Assembly (NCBI GenBank): GCA_902772615.1
Contig: CACYBC010000110.1
Span: forward strand, 1-22,945
Direction: 5' to 3'
Source of the DNA: an uncultured Ruminococcus sp.
Lineage (GTDB): Bacteria > Bacillota > Clostridia > Oscillospirales > Ruminococcaceae
DNA length: 22,945 bases
Every line of letters starts with the position of its first letter. The stretch's first letter is position 1. This document shows, one piece after another, positions 16,091-22,703 of this stretch. The position numbers and the translations under genes were made by a program. The notes beneath the pieces are model-generated. The model was not told the origin of the DNA. It ran no database searches and saw only the letters and a list, made by a program, of their open reading frames with translations.

Positions 16091-17126
16091 TCCTGTTCCT
16101 CCTCGTCAGCATGAGCCAGATGACTATCGGAGCGCCTACCGCACTGGTGACGGTGCTTATCGACAGCTCCGTCGGCGAGAACAGCATCCTTGCTGCAAGA
16201 TCGCACAGCATGCAGAATACTGCACCGCAAAGGAATGAAGCCGGGATCATGAGTATCGGCTTCTCAGTCTTAAGAAGCATGCGGCAGATATGAGGCACCG
16301 CTATGCCGACAAATGATATCGGTCCTGCGAACGCTGCCACAGAAGCGGACAGCACTCCCGTAAGAAGCACCAGCAGCACCCTCAGCGCTTTTATGTCGAC
16401 TCCGAGACTCATGGCGTAACCCTCACCGAGCGAATAGGCTTCCATCTGTTTTGAGAACGCCAGAACAACGAAGAATGCCGGTATCACGATGATCGTTGAG
16501 ATCCTTGCGCTCTGCCATGATGCTGCAGAAAAACTTCCCATGGACCAGTGGGTCAGGTTGATGATGTCTGAATCGTTTGCAAAATTGATAAGCAGGTCCG
16601 TTACGGCTGAACATATATAACTGATCATCATTCCGATGACCAGCAGCGAGGACATGTTACGTACTCTGCCGGTAAAAAGGATCACAATGAGCAGAGACAG
16701 CACCGATCCGGCGAATGACGCCGCGACAGTGGCAGATACCGGCATGTCGGCAAACAGTCCGCTGACAGCGATAGTCGCAAACGCCAGAAACATCTTGGCT
16801 CCGGATGATATCCCAAGCACGAACGGACCGGCTATCGGATTGCGGAAAAATGTCTGGATAAGAAATCCGGACAGAGACAGGGCTCCTCCGAGGACAGCGC
16901 TGAGGATCATCCTCGGAAGTCTTATCTTCCAGATAACGCTGTATGCAGTGCTGTCCGGATCCCCGCGGCCGGACAGTATCTCAGCTATTTCACTTATCGG
17001 GATACTCACGCTCCCGCTTCTCAGGTTCCATGCGGCAGCGATCACAAGAAGTACAACAAAAGAAAGGAACACCATGCCCGTGCGCATAGCATTCCCGCTG
17101 TTACCGCTTTTTCTTCCTGCCGACAT
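16080..17126 (-). CDS. btuC: Corrinoid ABC transporter permease (FecCD/BtuC family)
   Basis: This 348-residue permease has about ten hydrophobic segments and the FecCD family motifs RNPIAGPFVLGISSGA (95-110), LTHWSMGSFSAASW (191-204), GPISFVGIAVPHICRML (268-284, the coupling region to the ATPase) and a C-terminal ELSISTVTSAVGAPIVIWLM. With btuF and btuD it forms a complete importer. The family also carries iron-siderophore and haem systems, so B12-type substrate is inferred from the operon. The ATG follows AAAGGAG by about 12 bases. Unlike most genes here it is separated from its upstream neighbour by 106 bp containing a terminator-like hairpin. Confidence 0.9.
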   Translation of the reverse strand: MSAGRKSGNSGNAMRTGMVFLSFVVLLVIAAAWNLRSGSVSIPISEIAEILSGRGDPDSTAYSVIWKIRLPRMILSAVLGGALSLSGFLIQTFFRNPIAGPFVLGISSGAKMFLAFATIAVSGLFADMPVSATVAASFAGSVLSLLIVILFTGRVRNMSSLLVIGMMISYICSAVTDLLINFANDSDIINLTHWSMGSFSAASWQSARISTIIVIPAFFVVLAFSKQMEAYSLGEGYAMSLGVDIKALRVLLVLLTGVLSASVAAFAGPISFVGIAVPHICRMLLKTEKPILMIPASFLCGAVFCMLCDLAARMLFSPTELSISTVTSAVGAPIVIWLMLTRRNRNGG

Positions 17127-17154
17127 TCCGGTACGGAACTCCTTTCAGGTCCAG

Positions 17155-17175
17155 TAATCATATGTGATCATTATA
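17155..17175 (-). promoter_or_regulatory. Possible internal promoter element with overlapping dyad upstream of btuC
   Basis: On the minus strand a perfect TATAAT (17170-17175) follows the terminator-like hairpin. It overlaps an imperfect inverted repeat, TAATCAT-5-ATCATTA on the plus strand (17155-17173, 6 of 7 positions matching), which could be an operator. The -35 region is poor (TTTTTC with a 17-base spacer), so the promoter is weak or needs an activator. A function in giving btuC and downstream genes their own transcription is inference. Confidence 0.3.
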
Positions 17176-17179
17176 AGAC

Positions 17180-17207
17180 AAAAAGCGGATCGGAAAAACC
17201 GGTCCGC
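17180..17207 (-). terminator. Candidate intrinsic terminator/attenuator between btuF and btuC
   Basis: Read on the minus strand, GCGGACCGG (17207-17199), a TTTTT loop and CCGATCCGC (17193-17185) form a 9-position stem with one C-A mismatch, followed directly by TTTTT (17184-17180). A second upstream copy, GCGGATC at 17221-17215, can pair perfectly (7 bp) with the same 3' strand, so two alternative stems precede one U-run. It lies within the operon, so it probably lowers rather than stops downstream transcription. Confidence 0.6.
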
Positions 17208-17232
17208 GGTTGATGATCCGCCTGTATATCAA

Positions 17233-18369
17233 TCATTTCAGATGTCTGAAAAAGCCCGATCCGTCAGTATCGTCGTACTTACCTTCCAGTATGTCATGTA
17301 TCTCCTTGATCATTTCTCCTGAGGACGTCATCTCCTGATACATGTTCTTTTCAGTGCACCATACATCACCGTTCTGAACTGCTTTGAAATCTCTCAGAAG
17401 TTCACATTTAGAGATAAGGCTCGCTATATCCGTTACCTCTCCGGCGATCGCCGAATTGTAGATTATCACATCCGCATCTCTGGCATTGGCGTAGAAGAAT
17501 TCCGGATCCAGCGTCACCGATGATGTCATCGAGCCATCATTCTCCAGTTCAGTGAACACATATTCACCTCCTGCAAGCTCGATCATCTTACTCACATAAT
17601 CACCGCTTTTACGTGTGATTATCCGCCCCGTAGAACTCACATAGAAGAATGCCACGGTTTTGCCGGAAGGTTCGCCGCCCGATACACTGTCAAGAAGATC
17701 CAGTTGCTTTTGGAACACCTCGTCCGCCCTTTCCTCTTCTCCGAGCAGTACACCGTAGAGTTTTAGCCATTCTACCCGTCCGAGCGGATGTTCCTCGTTG
17801 CTGGACTGATCCATAAAGACTGCGACCCCGAGATGCTCCAGCTGCTGTTTTATATCGGAGGCATGTCCTATCATCATCGACTCTATCGCAAGGGGACATC
17901 TCTCCGCGGTGATCAGCTCAAAGTCGGGAGCGCTGTATTTACCCGCGAAGAGTATTTTCCCCTCACTCATTGCCTGCCTTGCAGAAGAAATGTACCAGTT
18001 TTCCTCTGTTATACTGGACAGGCGTATAGCATCCAGCCTGTTCAGAGAATCGAACAAACACATGGCGGAGGTAGCAGCCAGATATATGTCCTTGACAGGC
18101 TGGTATAGCGGCGTAATGCCGGAGTCTAAGCCTTTGGGGATCTTAGCCCCTTCAGGCACGATGATAAATCGGCTTCCGTCAGCCAGAGAGATAAGTTTGT
18201 AACCGCCCACACAGTAGTCTACCGAATACTGTGTGGCAAAAGTCAGATCAAGGCTTCCGGTAATATTCAGTTCTTCATGCTTTTCCCCACTCCCGGCACT
18301 GCATCCGATGAGACACAGTGCCAGGACAAGGATAAAGAGCATGGAGAAACGCCGACTCCTCATACTCAT
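17233..18369 (-). CDS. btuF: Corrinoid ABC transporter substrate-binding lipoprotein (BtuF-like)
   Basis: This 378-residue protein begins with a lipoprotein signal peptide: basic MSMRSRRF, a hydrophobic core and lipobox LIGC with Cys23. The mature part fits the periplasmic-binding fold of the BtuF/FecB/TroA class, with a segment near residue 90 (DIYLAATSAMCLFDSL), a mid-chain helix and the C-terminal lobe segment ADVIIYN. It should catch corrinoid outside the membrane and deliver it to BtuCD. Its ATG overlaps the previous lipoprotein gene by 4 bp; no good ribosome site precedes it, so translation is likely coupled. The exact ligand could also be another tetrapyrrole or a metal chelate. Confidence 0.88.
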   Translation of the reverse strand: MSMRSRRFSMLFILVLALCLIGCSAGSGEKHEELNITGSLDLTFATQYSVDYCVGGYKLISLADGSRFIIVPEGAKIPKGLDSGITPLYQPVKDIYLAATSAMCLFDSLNRLDAIRLSSITEENWYISSARQAMSEGKILFAGKYSAPDFELITAERCPLAIESMMIGHASDIKQQLEHLGVAVFMDQSSNEEHPLGRVEWLKLYGVLLGEEERADEVFQKQLDLLDSVSGGEPSGKTVAFFYVSSTGRIITRKSGDYVSKMIELAGGEYVFTELENDGSMTSSVTLDPEFFYANARDADVIIYNSAIAGEVTDIASLISKCELLRDFKAVQNGDVWCTEKNMYQEMTSSGEMIKEIHDILEGKYDDTDGSGFFRHLK

Positions 18370-19172
18370 TTTTTAATAAGAGATGCGCTGTCAAAATGCA
18401 GCGTGTAATCGATGAGATGCGGCTCACTCATTGCAGTGGTCAGAGCGCTTACAGCGATATCGCTGTCGAGGGTGATGGGTATGATGAACGTCGAATTGCC
18501 TTCGGTGTTCACCAGATCGTATCTGACTCCGCCCACAGTCATGTATTCATAGTTGGAACTGCTCCAGATCACTTCAGCAGTAAGCTGGCCGTTCTTAACG
18601 AATATGTTTGCGGGAGAGGAAACAGACGCTTTGCCGGATCCTCCTGTGAGAGTGACATCTGCTGTGTATTCTCCGTCTTCTATATAGGGTACGGGATTGC
18701 TCACGCTCACCTTATGATCGTACCATTTACCCTTTGAACCAATGAGGGCACAGTCAAATTCCTCGTCAAGATACGGGACGGGGATATCGAATCCATAAGC
18801 CTCTTCCGTATATCCGTCATCATACGTGACCGAATCGGTCGAGGGCTGCAGGAGCTCTGCTCCGTTCTTCTGTGCATCCTCTGCGGTTCCCGGATAAAGA
18901 TTTAAAATGCTTTTTGAAACGAGGGTTACATGTATAGTCATCCTGCCGTCCTTTACTGTGAGGATGCCTCTGTTATTGTAGGCCTCGTTTACATGGAACA
19001 TGGTGCTGTCGGTATCAAATACTGCAGAGTAGATCCCGTCCTCCAGAGGACATTCCGGAACCGGTTCCTGCTCTTCCTCTTTCTTTCCGCATGAAGAGAG
19101 AAAGATGCCGGCAGCCATGATCAGGCAAGTTATCATGAGCAGATGTTTGTTGAACTTGAAAACTGATAACAT
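18366..19172 (-). CDS. Surface lipoprotein with two NEAT-like repeats
   Basis: The 268-residue protein has a lipoprotein signal peptide ending in FLSSC (Cys28) and a charged linker, then two similar beta-rich repeats. Repeat 1 (about 45-158) starts DGIYSAVF and ends YDHKVSVS. Repeat 2 (about 166-262) starts DGEYTADV and ends IDYTLHFDS. Both contain a K(D/N)G(R/Q)(M/L)T turn and a late IP(V/I) strand. The DGxY start, the KDGxxxxxVTL strand and the YDHxxxV ending resemble NEAT domains, which bind haem on Gram-positive surfaces; this similarity is by eye only. Lying between a secreted-type CbiK and BtuF, it may bind a corrinoid, haem or a cobalt tetrapyrrole. The ATG shares one base with the upstream stop (TGATG), with GAGG 7 bases before it. 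Confidence 0.75.
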   Translation of the reverse strand: MLSVFKFNKHLLMITCLIMAAGIFLSSCGKKEEEQEPVPECPLEDGIYSAVFDTDSTMFHVNEAYNNRGILTVKDGRMTIHVTLVSKSILNLYPGTAEDAQKNGAELLQPSTDSVTYDDGYTEEAYGFDIPVPYLDEEFDCALIGSKGKWYDHKVSVSNPVPYIEDGEYTADVTLTGGSGKASVSSPANIFVKNGQLTAEVIWSSSNYEYMTVGGVRYDLVNTEGNSTFIIPITLDSDIAVSALTTAMSEPHLIDYTLHFDSASLIKK

Positions 19173-20380
19173 CAGTTAGCCTCAATGACTGCACTGGTAT
19201 GAGCGACATAGAGAGCCTGTACATCGGCAAGCCTGCCGAGACCGGCGATCTGGCACTTCACATCCTCAAATTTCCCGGATGCCGTGAACATGCTGTACCA
19301 GGACTCGTCATCCTCAGGATCTGCCATGTCGTTGTTTGCGTGGTCTCCGGCAACGACCATGAGAGGACGGAGAACTACGTTCTTGTATCCGGCAGCGGAA
19401 ACTGCCTCAATGATGTTCTCGCAGGCTGTCTCCTCCGGCTCACCTTCAACGGTTCCGATAAAGACGTTCTTGTATCCGAGAGCGTTCATCTGCGACTGCA
19501 TCTGAGAATATGTGACCTTTGCATTGTGGGATGTACCATGTCCCATGAATACGAATGCTGTTCCGGCGTCGTCTGCTGCCTTAAGATCAGCAAACCCTGC
19601 GTCATTGACAGCTGCGGCTGTAACAGCTACTGCAACTGCTTTCTTGTCATCATTGATGACGCTGGCATCAGAACCTACTTCTCCAAGAAGGGGCTCTGCG
19701 ACAACGATCTTCGCTATCTTGTCTTTGTACTTGTCAAGGACTTCAGTCAGCTCATCGTATTCAGCGCCGTGCATGAGGTGTGTGGGCTGAACGACAAGGT
19801 TCTCTACACCGTTCTTGACTGCACGCTCAAGAGCCTGCTCCACGTTATCGATCTTCTCACCGTCGCGGGCCTGAACATGGTTGATGATGATCTGGGCTGT
19901 GAATGCTCTTCTGAGAGACCAGTCGGGGAAAGCGGCCTGCAGTGCATCCTCTATTCCTTTGATGTCGGTTGCTCTGCTGTCATTGAATGATGTACCGAAG
20001 CTGACAACAAGAAGTTCGTTCTTGCCGATGCTGTCTGCGTTCCTGGGGTCGTCTTTGGATGCATCACCGGTATTCCTGCCGAAATAATCCGGATCCGCCT
20101 CTTCTCCCTCGACAAGCTCCTTCTGAGCATCGGTCAGGGCATCCCATGCCGCTTTGGCAGCTGCGCACTGCTCATCTGTCTTGTCTGTTCTTTCCTGAAC
20201 ATAGATCGCATCGATCAGTGCAGCAACTTCATCAGCGAGTTCCTGATCGCTCTTGACCTCGGGAGCCGGTTCGGGATCGGGTGTGGGTTCGGGTTCCGGT
20301 TCCTTCTTGCCGCAAGCTGCAAGACTGAACATCATGCAGAGAACAAGCAGGATACTGAGTAAATACTTTGCCTTTTTCAT
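19172..20380 (-). CDS. cbiK: Lipid-anchored sirohydrochlorin cobaltochelatase (CbiK-type)
   Basis: This 402-residue protein carries a lipoprotein signal peptide (lipobox LAAC, Cys23) and a Pro/Glu-rich spacer (27-42). A small helical module follows (about 46-92) with AAWDALTDAQKELV, a pattern common in clostridial surface proteins. The CbiK chelatase domain starts around 120 (LLVVSFGTSFNDSR). The metal-site residues are present: His201 in QPTHLMHG, Glu229 in VVAEPLLGE and His281 in FMGHGTSHN. CbiK inserts cobalt into sirohydrochlorin, normally in the cytoplasm. Here the enzyme should face outward, like the periplasmic CbiK described in Desulfovibrio vulgaris. It is the first gene behind the cobalamin riboswitch; AGGAGG lies 5 bases before the ATG. 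Confidence 0.9.
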   Translation of the reverse strand: MKKAKYLLSILLVLCMMFSLAACGKKEPEPEPTPDPEPAPEVKSDQELADEVAALIDAIYVQERTDKTDEQCAAAKAAWDALTDAQKELVEGEEADPDYFGRNTGDASKDDPRNADSIGKNELLVVSFGTSFNDSRATDIKGIEDALQAAFPDWSLRRAFTAQIIINHVQARDGEKIDNVEQALERAVKNGVENLVVQPTHLMHGAEYDELTEVLDKYKDKIAKIVVAEPLLGEVGSDASVINDDKKAVAVAVTAAAVNDAGFADLKAADDAGTAFVFMGHGTSHNAKVTYSQMQSQMNALGYKNVFIGTVEGEPEETACENIIEAVSAAGYKNVVLRPLMVVAGDHANNDMADPEDDESWYSMFTASGKFEDVKCQIAGLGRLADVQALYVAHTSAVIEAN

Positions 20381-20385
20381 TGATT

Positions 20386-20391
20386 CCTCCT
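20386..20391 (-). promoter_or_regulatory. Ribosome binding site of cbiK
   Basis: AGGAGG on the minus strand, 5 bases before the ATG, is a full anti-16S match and fixes the start of the first operon gene. It lies just downstream of the small hairpin at 20397-20412. Confidence 0.85.
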
Positions 20392-20396
20392 ATGTT

Positions 20397-20412
20397 TATC
20401 CCAAAAGGGATA
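20397..20412 (-). promoter_or_regulatory. Small hairpin directly upstream of the cbiK ribosome site
   Basis: A perfect 6-bp inverted repeat, TATCCC and GGGATA with a four-base loop, ends 5 bases before the AGGAGG. It does not cover the ribosome site. It could define an RNA end or stabilise the leader; no function is shown. Confidence 0.4.
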
Positions 20413-20426
20413 TTTTAACATAATAA

Positions 20427-20489
20427 AAAGAATACAACACAAATATCGCATACGTTCATCACGTACGAGACAGAGCGGTTGCATTCTTC
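20427..20489 (-). terminator. Candidate riboswitch-controlled terminator (expression platform)
   Basis: On the minus strand GAAGAATGCAAC (20489-20478) can pair over 12 positions with GTTGTATTCTTT (20438-20427), including two G-U pairs. The T-run at 20429-20425 overlaps the stem end and continues as TTATT. The intervening loop holds a second hairpin (CGTACGT at 20467-20461 with ACGTATG at 20455-20449). The stem is A/U-rich for a terminator, so strength is uncertain, but it lies between the aptamer and the first gene, where a transcriptional expression platform is expected. Confidence 0.5.
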
Positions 20490-20511
20490 ACACCAAAGAT
20501 ATGTCGACCAG

Positions 20512-20683
20512 CAGATACGGCAGTTAACTGACTCATGACCCGACATACCATCATAACATCATAAAATGACCCACATCCATGAAACGAATCCTGCCGGGAT
20601 CAAATACAGTAATGGTGGTTGTTTCGGATTTGAACCGAATTTCTATTAATCTACTCAGCTAACAACTTTTCAAACCGTATCCG
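20512..20683 (-). promoter_or_regulatory. Cobalamin riboswitch aptamer
   Basis: The minus strand contains the ordered conserved parts of the cobalamin (B12) riboswitch. The P1 closing stem is GATACGG (20681-20675) with CCGTATC (20520-20514), a perfect 7 bp. The core GGTTCAAATCC (20636-20626) corresponds to the family's GGTGNAAATCC and is flanked by a perfect TTCGG/CCGAA stem. ACTGT (20610-20606) follows ACAACCACCATT, matching the ACNGNCCCCGCNACTGT strand. The B12 box AGTCAGTTAACTGCC (20533-20519) matches AGTCAGGAGACCTGCC. The CCCC segment and the middle of the B12 box deviate from consensus. Location upstream of a B12 operon supports the call. Known members repress on binding cobalamin. Confidence 0.88.
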
Positions 20684-20706
20684 ATTATCGTTATTCAGTT
20701 TTGTTC

Positions 20707-20735
20707 ATTGTAGCACTTCGTTTTGTGAAATGCAA
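20707..20735 (-). promoter_or_regulatory. Promoter of the riboswitch and B12 operon
   Basis: On the minus strand TTGCAT (20735-20730) and TACAAT (20712-20707) are separated by exactly 17 bases, a good housekeeping-sigma promoter. Transcription would start near 20700, about 20 bases before the aptamer's P1 stem, giving a leader of about 320 nt before cbiK. The -35 element lies only 11 bases after the stop codon of the upstream cyclo-ligase gene. Confidence 0.65.
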
Positions 20736-20746
20736 AGGAAAAAAAA

Positions 20747-21346
20747 CTATTTGCAGTCCTTCCTGTCTTTTCGTTCTGTTTTCTCCTTTCCGTACACTGC
20801 TTTTTCCGTAAAGACCATATCCATCCGGATATCTGTGTCCTCTTTCGGAACTGCTTCAACCTTTTGCGTCTCGAACGCCACAGCCGCGATCACCGCATTC
20901 AAACATTTGGGGAGAAATCTGTCGTAGTATCCTCCGCCCATTCCCAGCCTTCCCATGCTATTGTCAAACGCAGTGCAGGGACACAGTACGAGGTCGATAT
21001 CTTCGGGGCTCACAGGCAATGATTTTGCCTCATCAGGTTCCGTGATCCCGAAGCTGCCTTTCCCCCAGCTGTCCGGTCCGCAGGGAAGCAGCGCCGTCAT
21101 ATGTCCTTCTCCGATGACGCGGGGGTAGCAGAAGCGTTTCCCTTCCGCGTCCGGCAGGCACGTGAGGAACCCGAGGTCGACCTCGTCAGGCATAGCCTTA
21201 TAGATCAGGACCGTCTCTGCCATGCGGAATACATCAGAGGCGGCAATCAGGTCCGTGATCGCCTTGGATGCATCTTTTCTCTCTTCCGGGCTCATGGTCC
21301 TCCTGGCAGTGAGGGCTATCCTCCTTATTTTCTTTTTATCGGTCAT
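20747..21346 (-). CDS. 5-formyltetrahydrofolate cyclo-ligase
   Basis: This enzyme converts 5-formyl-THF to 5,10-methenyl-THF with ATP, recycling an otherwise dead-end folate. The 199-residue form has the N-terminal KKKIRRIALTARRTMSPEER helix, VLIYKAMPDEVDL (46-58), a WGKGSFGITEP-type segment (94-104) and the family signature GRLGMGGGYYDRF (132-144). The frame is open to an ATG at 21403, but that ATG coincides with the expected transcription start of the TATAAT at 21409-21414 and has no ribosome site. The ATG at 21346 gives the usual N-terminus and has AGGCGG about 11 bases upstream. It is a separate unit from the B12 operon: a promoter follows it and a T8 run comes right after its stop. Confidence 0.93.
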   Translation of the reverse strand: MTDKKKIRRIALTARRTMSPEERKDASKAITDLIAASDVFRMAETVLIYKAMPDEVDLGFLTCLPDAEGKRFCYPRVIGEGHMTALLPCGPDSWGKGSFGITEPDEAKSLPVSPEDIDLVLCPCTAFDNSMGRLGMGGGYYDRFLPKCLNAVIAAVAFETQKVEAVPKEDTDIRMDMVFTEKAVYGKEKTERKDRKDCK

Positions 21347-21403
21347 GAGATTTTTATCCGCCTTTCCTCTTTCCGCATCAGCTGAATTACTGGCCGCATT
21401 CAA

Positions 21404-21468
21404 AATAAATTATATAATAATAAATATCCTAAAGAAAAATCCGGATTTGAAAACTGCCGGTCAGGTAT
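21404..21468. promoter_or_regulatory. AT-rich divergent promoter region
   Basis: This short region separates the cyclo-ligase gene (minus) from the membrane protein gene (plus). TATAAT occurs on both strands (minus 21414-21409, plus 21413-21418). The -35 regions are weak on both sides (TTTCTT on minus with 17-base spacing), so exact promoters are uncertain. Confidence 0.4.
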
Positions 21469-21480
21469 GTGGAGGTTCAG

Positions 21481-21981
21481 ATGAATAAAGATACAGTACC
21501 GGAAAACTATACGATCAGTCTGGCCGCATTTGATCTCGTTCCCGTTCTGCTGTTCGGACTTGCATGTATTCTCCTCTGGAGGATGACCGGAAGTCTTCTT
21601 GTTCTGATCGGAGGCGTCGTCTGTTTTATTTCAGGGATGCTTAAGGTGATATGGAAGCTCATAGTAGTCATCGGGAAGAAAAATGTCTGGCCTCTTTTCG
21701 TTCAGATGCGCATCGGTATGCCGGCCGGTCTGACCGTGATACTCATCGGGTTTATACTCAGATGTCTTGCCGGTGATATGAGTTCTTTCTGGGATGCAGC
21801 TCTGCGTCCCGCACCGGTGTTCTTCGCTCTCCTTCATGTGTTAGGAATGGCTGCAATGATAGCATTCAGCTCCAGACTTGATGCAGCCGAAGCCAGAGCA
21901 AACTGGATAGAACAGAGCTGCAATACCCTTGCTCAGGGTGCATTCCTGGTCACGGTGCTCCTGGTCTTTCTCAACATGTAG
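21481..21981 (+). CDS. Five-helix membrane protein of unknown function
   Basis: I do not recognise the family. The 166-residue protein has hydrophobic segments at about 18-33, 38-55, 81-97, 110-129 and 148-165, suggesting five membrane helices with short loops. The loop after the fourth helix (SRLDAAEARANWIEQSCNT) is polar and could face the cytoplasm. The ATG at 21481 is chosen because GGAGG (21471-21475) lies 5 bases upstream; a GTG in frame at 21469 overlaps that ribosome site and is unlikely to be used. It is the only complete plus-strand gene in the window, stands alone and ends at a strong terminator. Nothing links it to B12. Confidence 0.75.
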   Translation: MNKDTVPENYTISLAAFDLVPVLLFGLACILLWRMTGSLLVLIGGVVCFISGMLKVIWKLIVVIGKKNVWPLFVQMRIGMPAGLTVILIGFILRCLAGDMSSFWDAALRPAPVFFALLHVLGMAAMIAFSSRLDAAEARANWIEQSCNTLAQGAFLVTVLLVFLNM

Positions 21982-22016
21982 CCTTGATCGGTCTGATCAG
22001 ATTTACAGATTAACTC

Positions 22017-22052
22017 AAAACAGGACTGATGTTTCTGCATCAGTCCTGTTTT
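22017..22052. terminator. Bidirectional intrinsic terminator
   Basis: A perfect 15-bp inverted repeat (AAAACAGGACTGATG and its complement) with a six-base loop lies between two convergent genes. Its ends give a T-run after the stem on both strands, so it can stop the membrane protein transcript (plus) and the DUF3786 transcript (minus). Confidence 0.92.
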
Positions 22053-22085
22053 CCTGTTCATCCTGCGGCAGCGCCTCGACGGAAC

Positions 22086-22694
22086 TCACCATCTGCCTTT
22101 CAATGCATTCATGAATGTGTCGCCTACTACCGCGATCTCTTCTGCGGCAAACGCAGTCAGATAATTGTCAGAAAATGTGATCTGGGCATTCGCCGGGAAC
22201 TCGTCGTCTCCCTCCCACACGGATGCACGCACTGTGAGCCCGGGAATGAAGTCGAACTCTATCGAGCAGTCCCCCCCCGCCACTTCTTTGGCGCCTATCG
22301 CAGCTGCATCAGCCGCAAGCTTCTTTGCATTGCGTCCGTAAGTTCCTGCTAGCCTGTCAAGGCATCTGCCTTTGAAAGCCTTGAAATAATGTGCTCCCCA
22401 TGGGATCTCGATGTAGGAGAGCATCTTTCCGTTAGAGGGAGAAAGCACCCCGTACATGACGAGCCTGGTCATAAGTATGATGATTGAACTGCTGGTCTCT
22501 TTCCCGTCGTCTTCATAATGGCACACCAGTTCCGGCCATTTCATGCTCACCGGTCTTCCCATCACAGTCAGATGAAATGCTTTTCCGTCAAATGGAACGC
22601 CGCTCTTAAGAGAGAGCTCCTTCGGATCGAACTCGGAAGTCTTCTCTCTGTAGTACTTAAGCGGATTCTCAGTCTTATTGTTGACGATCTTCAT
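22086..22694 (-). CDS. DUF3786 family protein
   Basis: This 202-residue soluble protein matches the pattern I know for DUF3786: an N-terminal FDPKELSLKSGVPFDGKAFHL region (22-42), a helical middle with a W-x-x-x-R/IPWGAHYFKAFKGR stretch (about 95-110), and the C-terminal VWEGDDEFPANAQITFSDNY block (159-178) followed by AEEIAVVGD. The family occurs in anaerobes and its function is not established. No signal peptide or membrane helix is visible. The ATG at 22694 has no ribosome site upstream; the sequence before it runs at once into the end of a mobile element, which may have replaced the native leader. No other start upstream is in frame. The gene ends at a shared strong terminator. Confidence 0.8.
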   Translation of the reverse strand: MKIVNNKTENPLKYYREKTSEFDPKELSLKSGVPFDGKAFHLTVMGRPVSMKWPELVCHYEDDGKETSSSIIILMTRLVMYGVLSPSNGKMLSYIEIPWGAHYFKAFKGRCLDRLAGTYGRNAKKLAADAAAIGAKEVAGGDCSIEFDFIPGLTVRASVWEGDDEFPANAQITFSDNYLTAFAAEEIAVVGDTFMNALKGRW

Positions 22695-22703
22695 TCTAAT
22701 TCA

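Noticed and set aside
20605..20672. tRNA-like segment on the minus strand: a perfect TTCGG/CCGAA stem around TTCAAAT like a T-arm, plus GTTGTT/AACAAC as an acceptor stem
   Set aside because: There is no anticodon arm and the pieces are spaced wrongly. The same bases match the conserved core of a cobalamin riboswitch closed by a perfect P1 stem.
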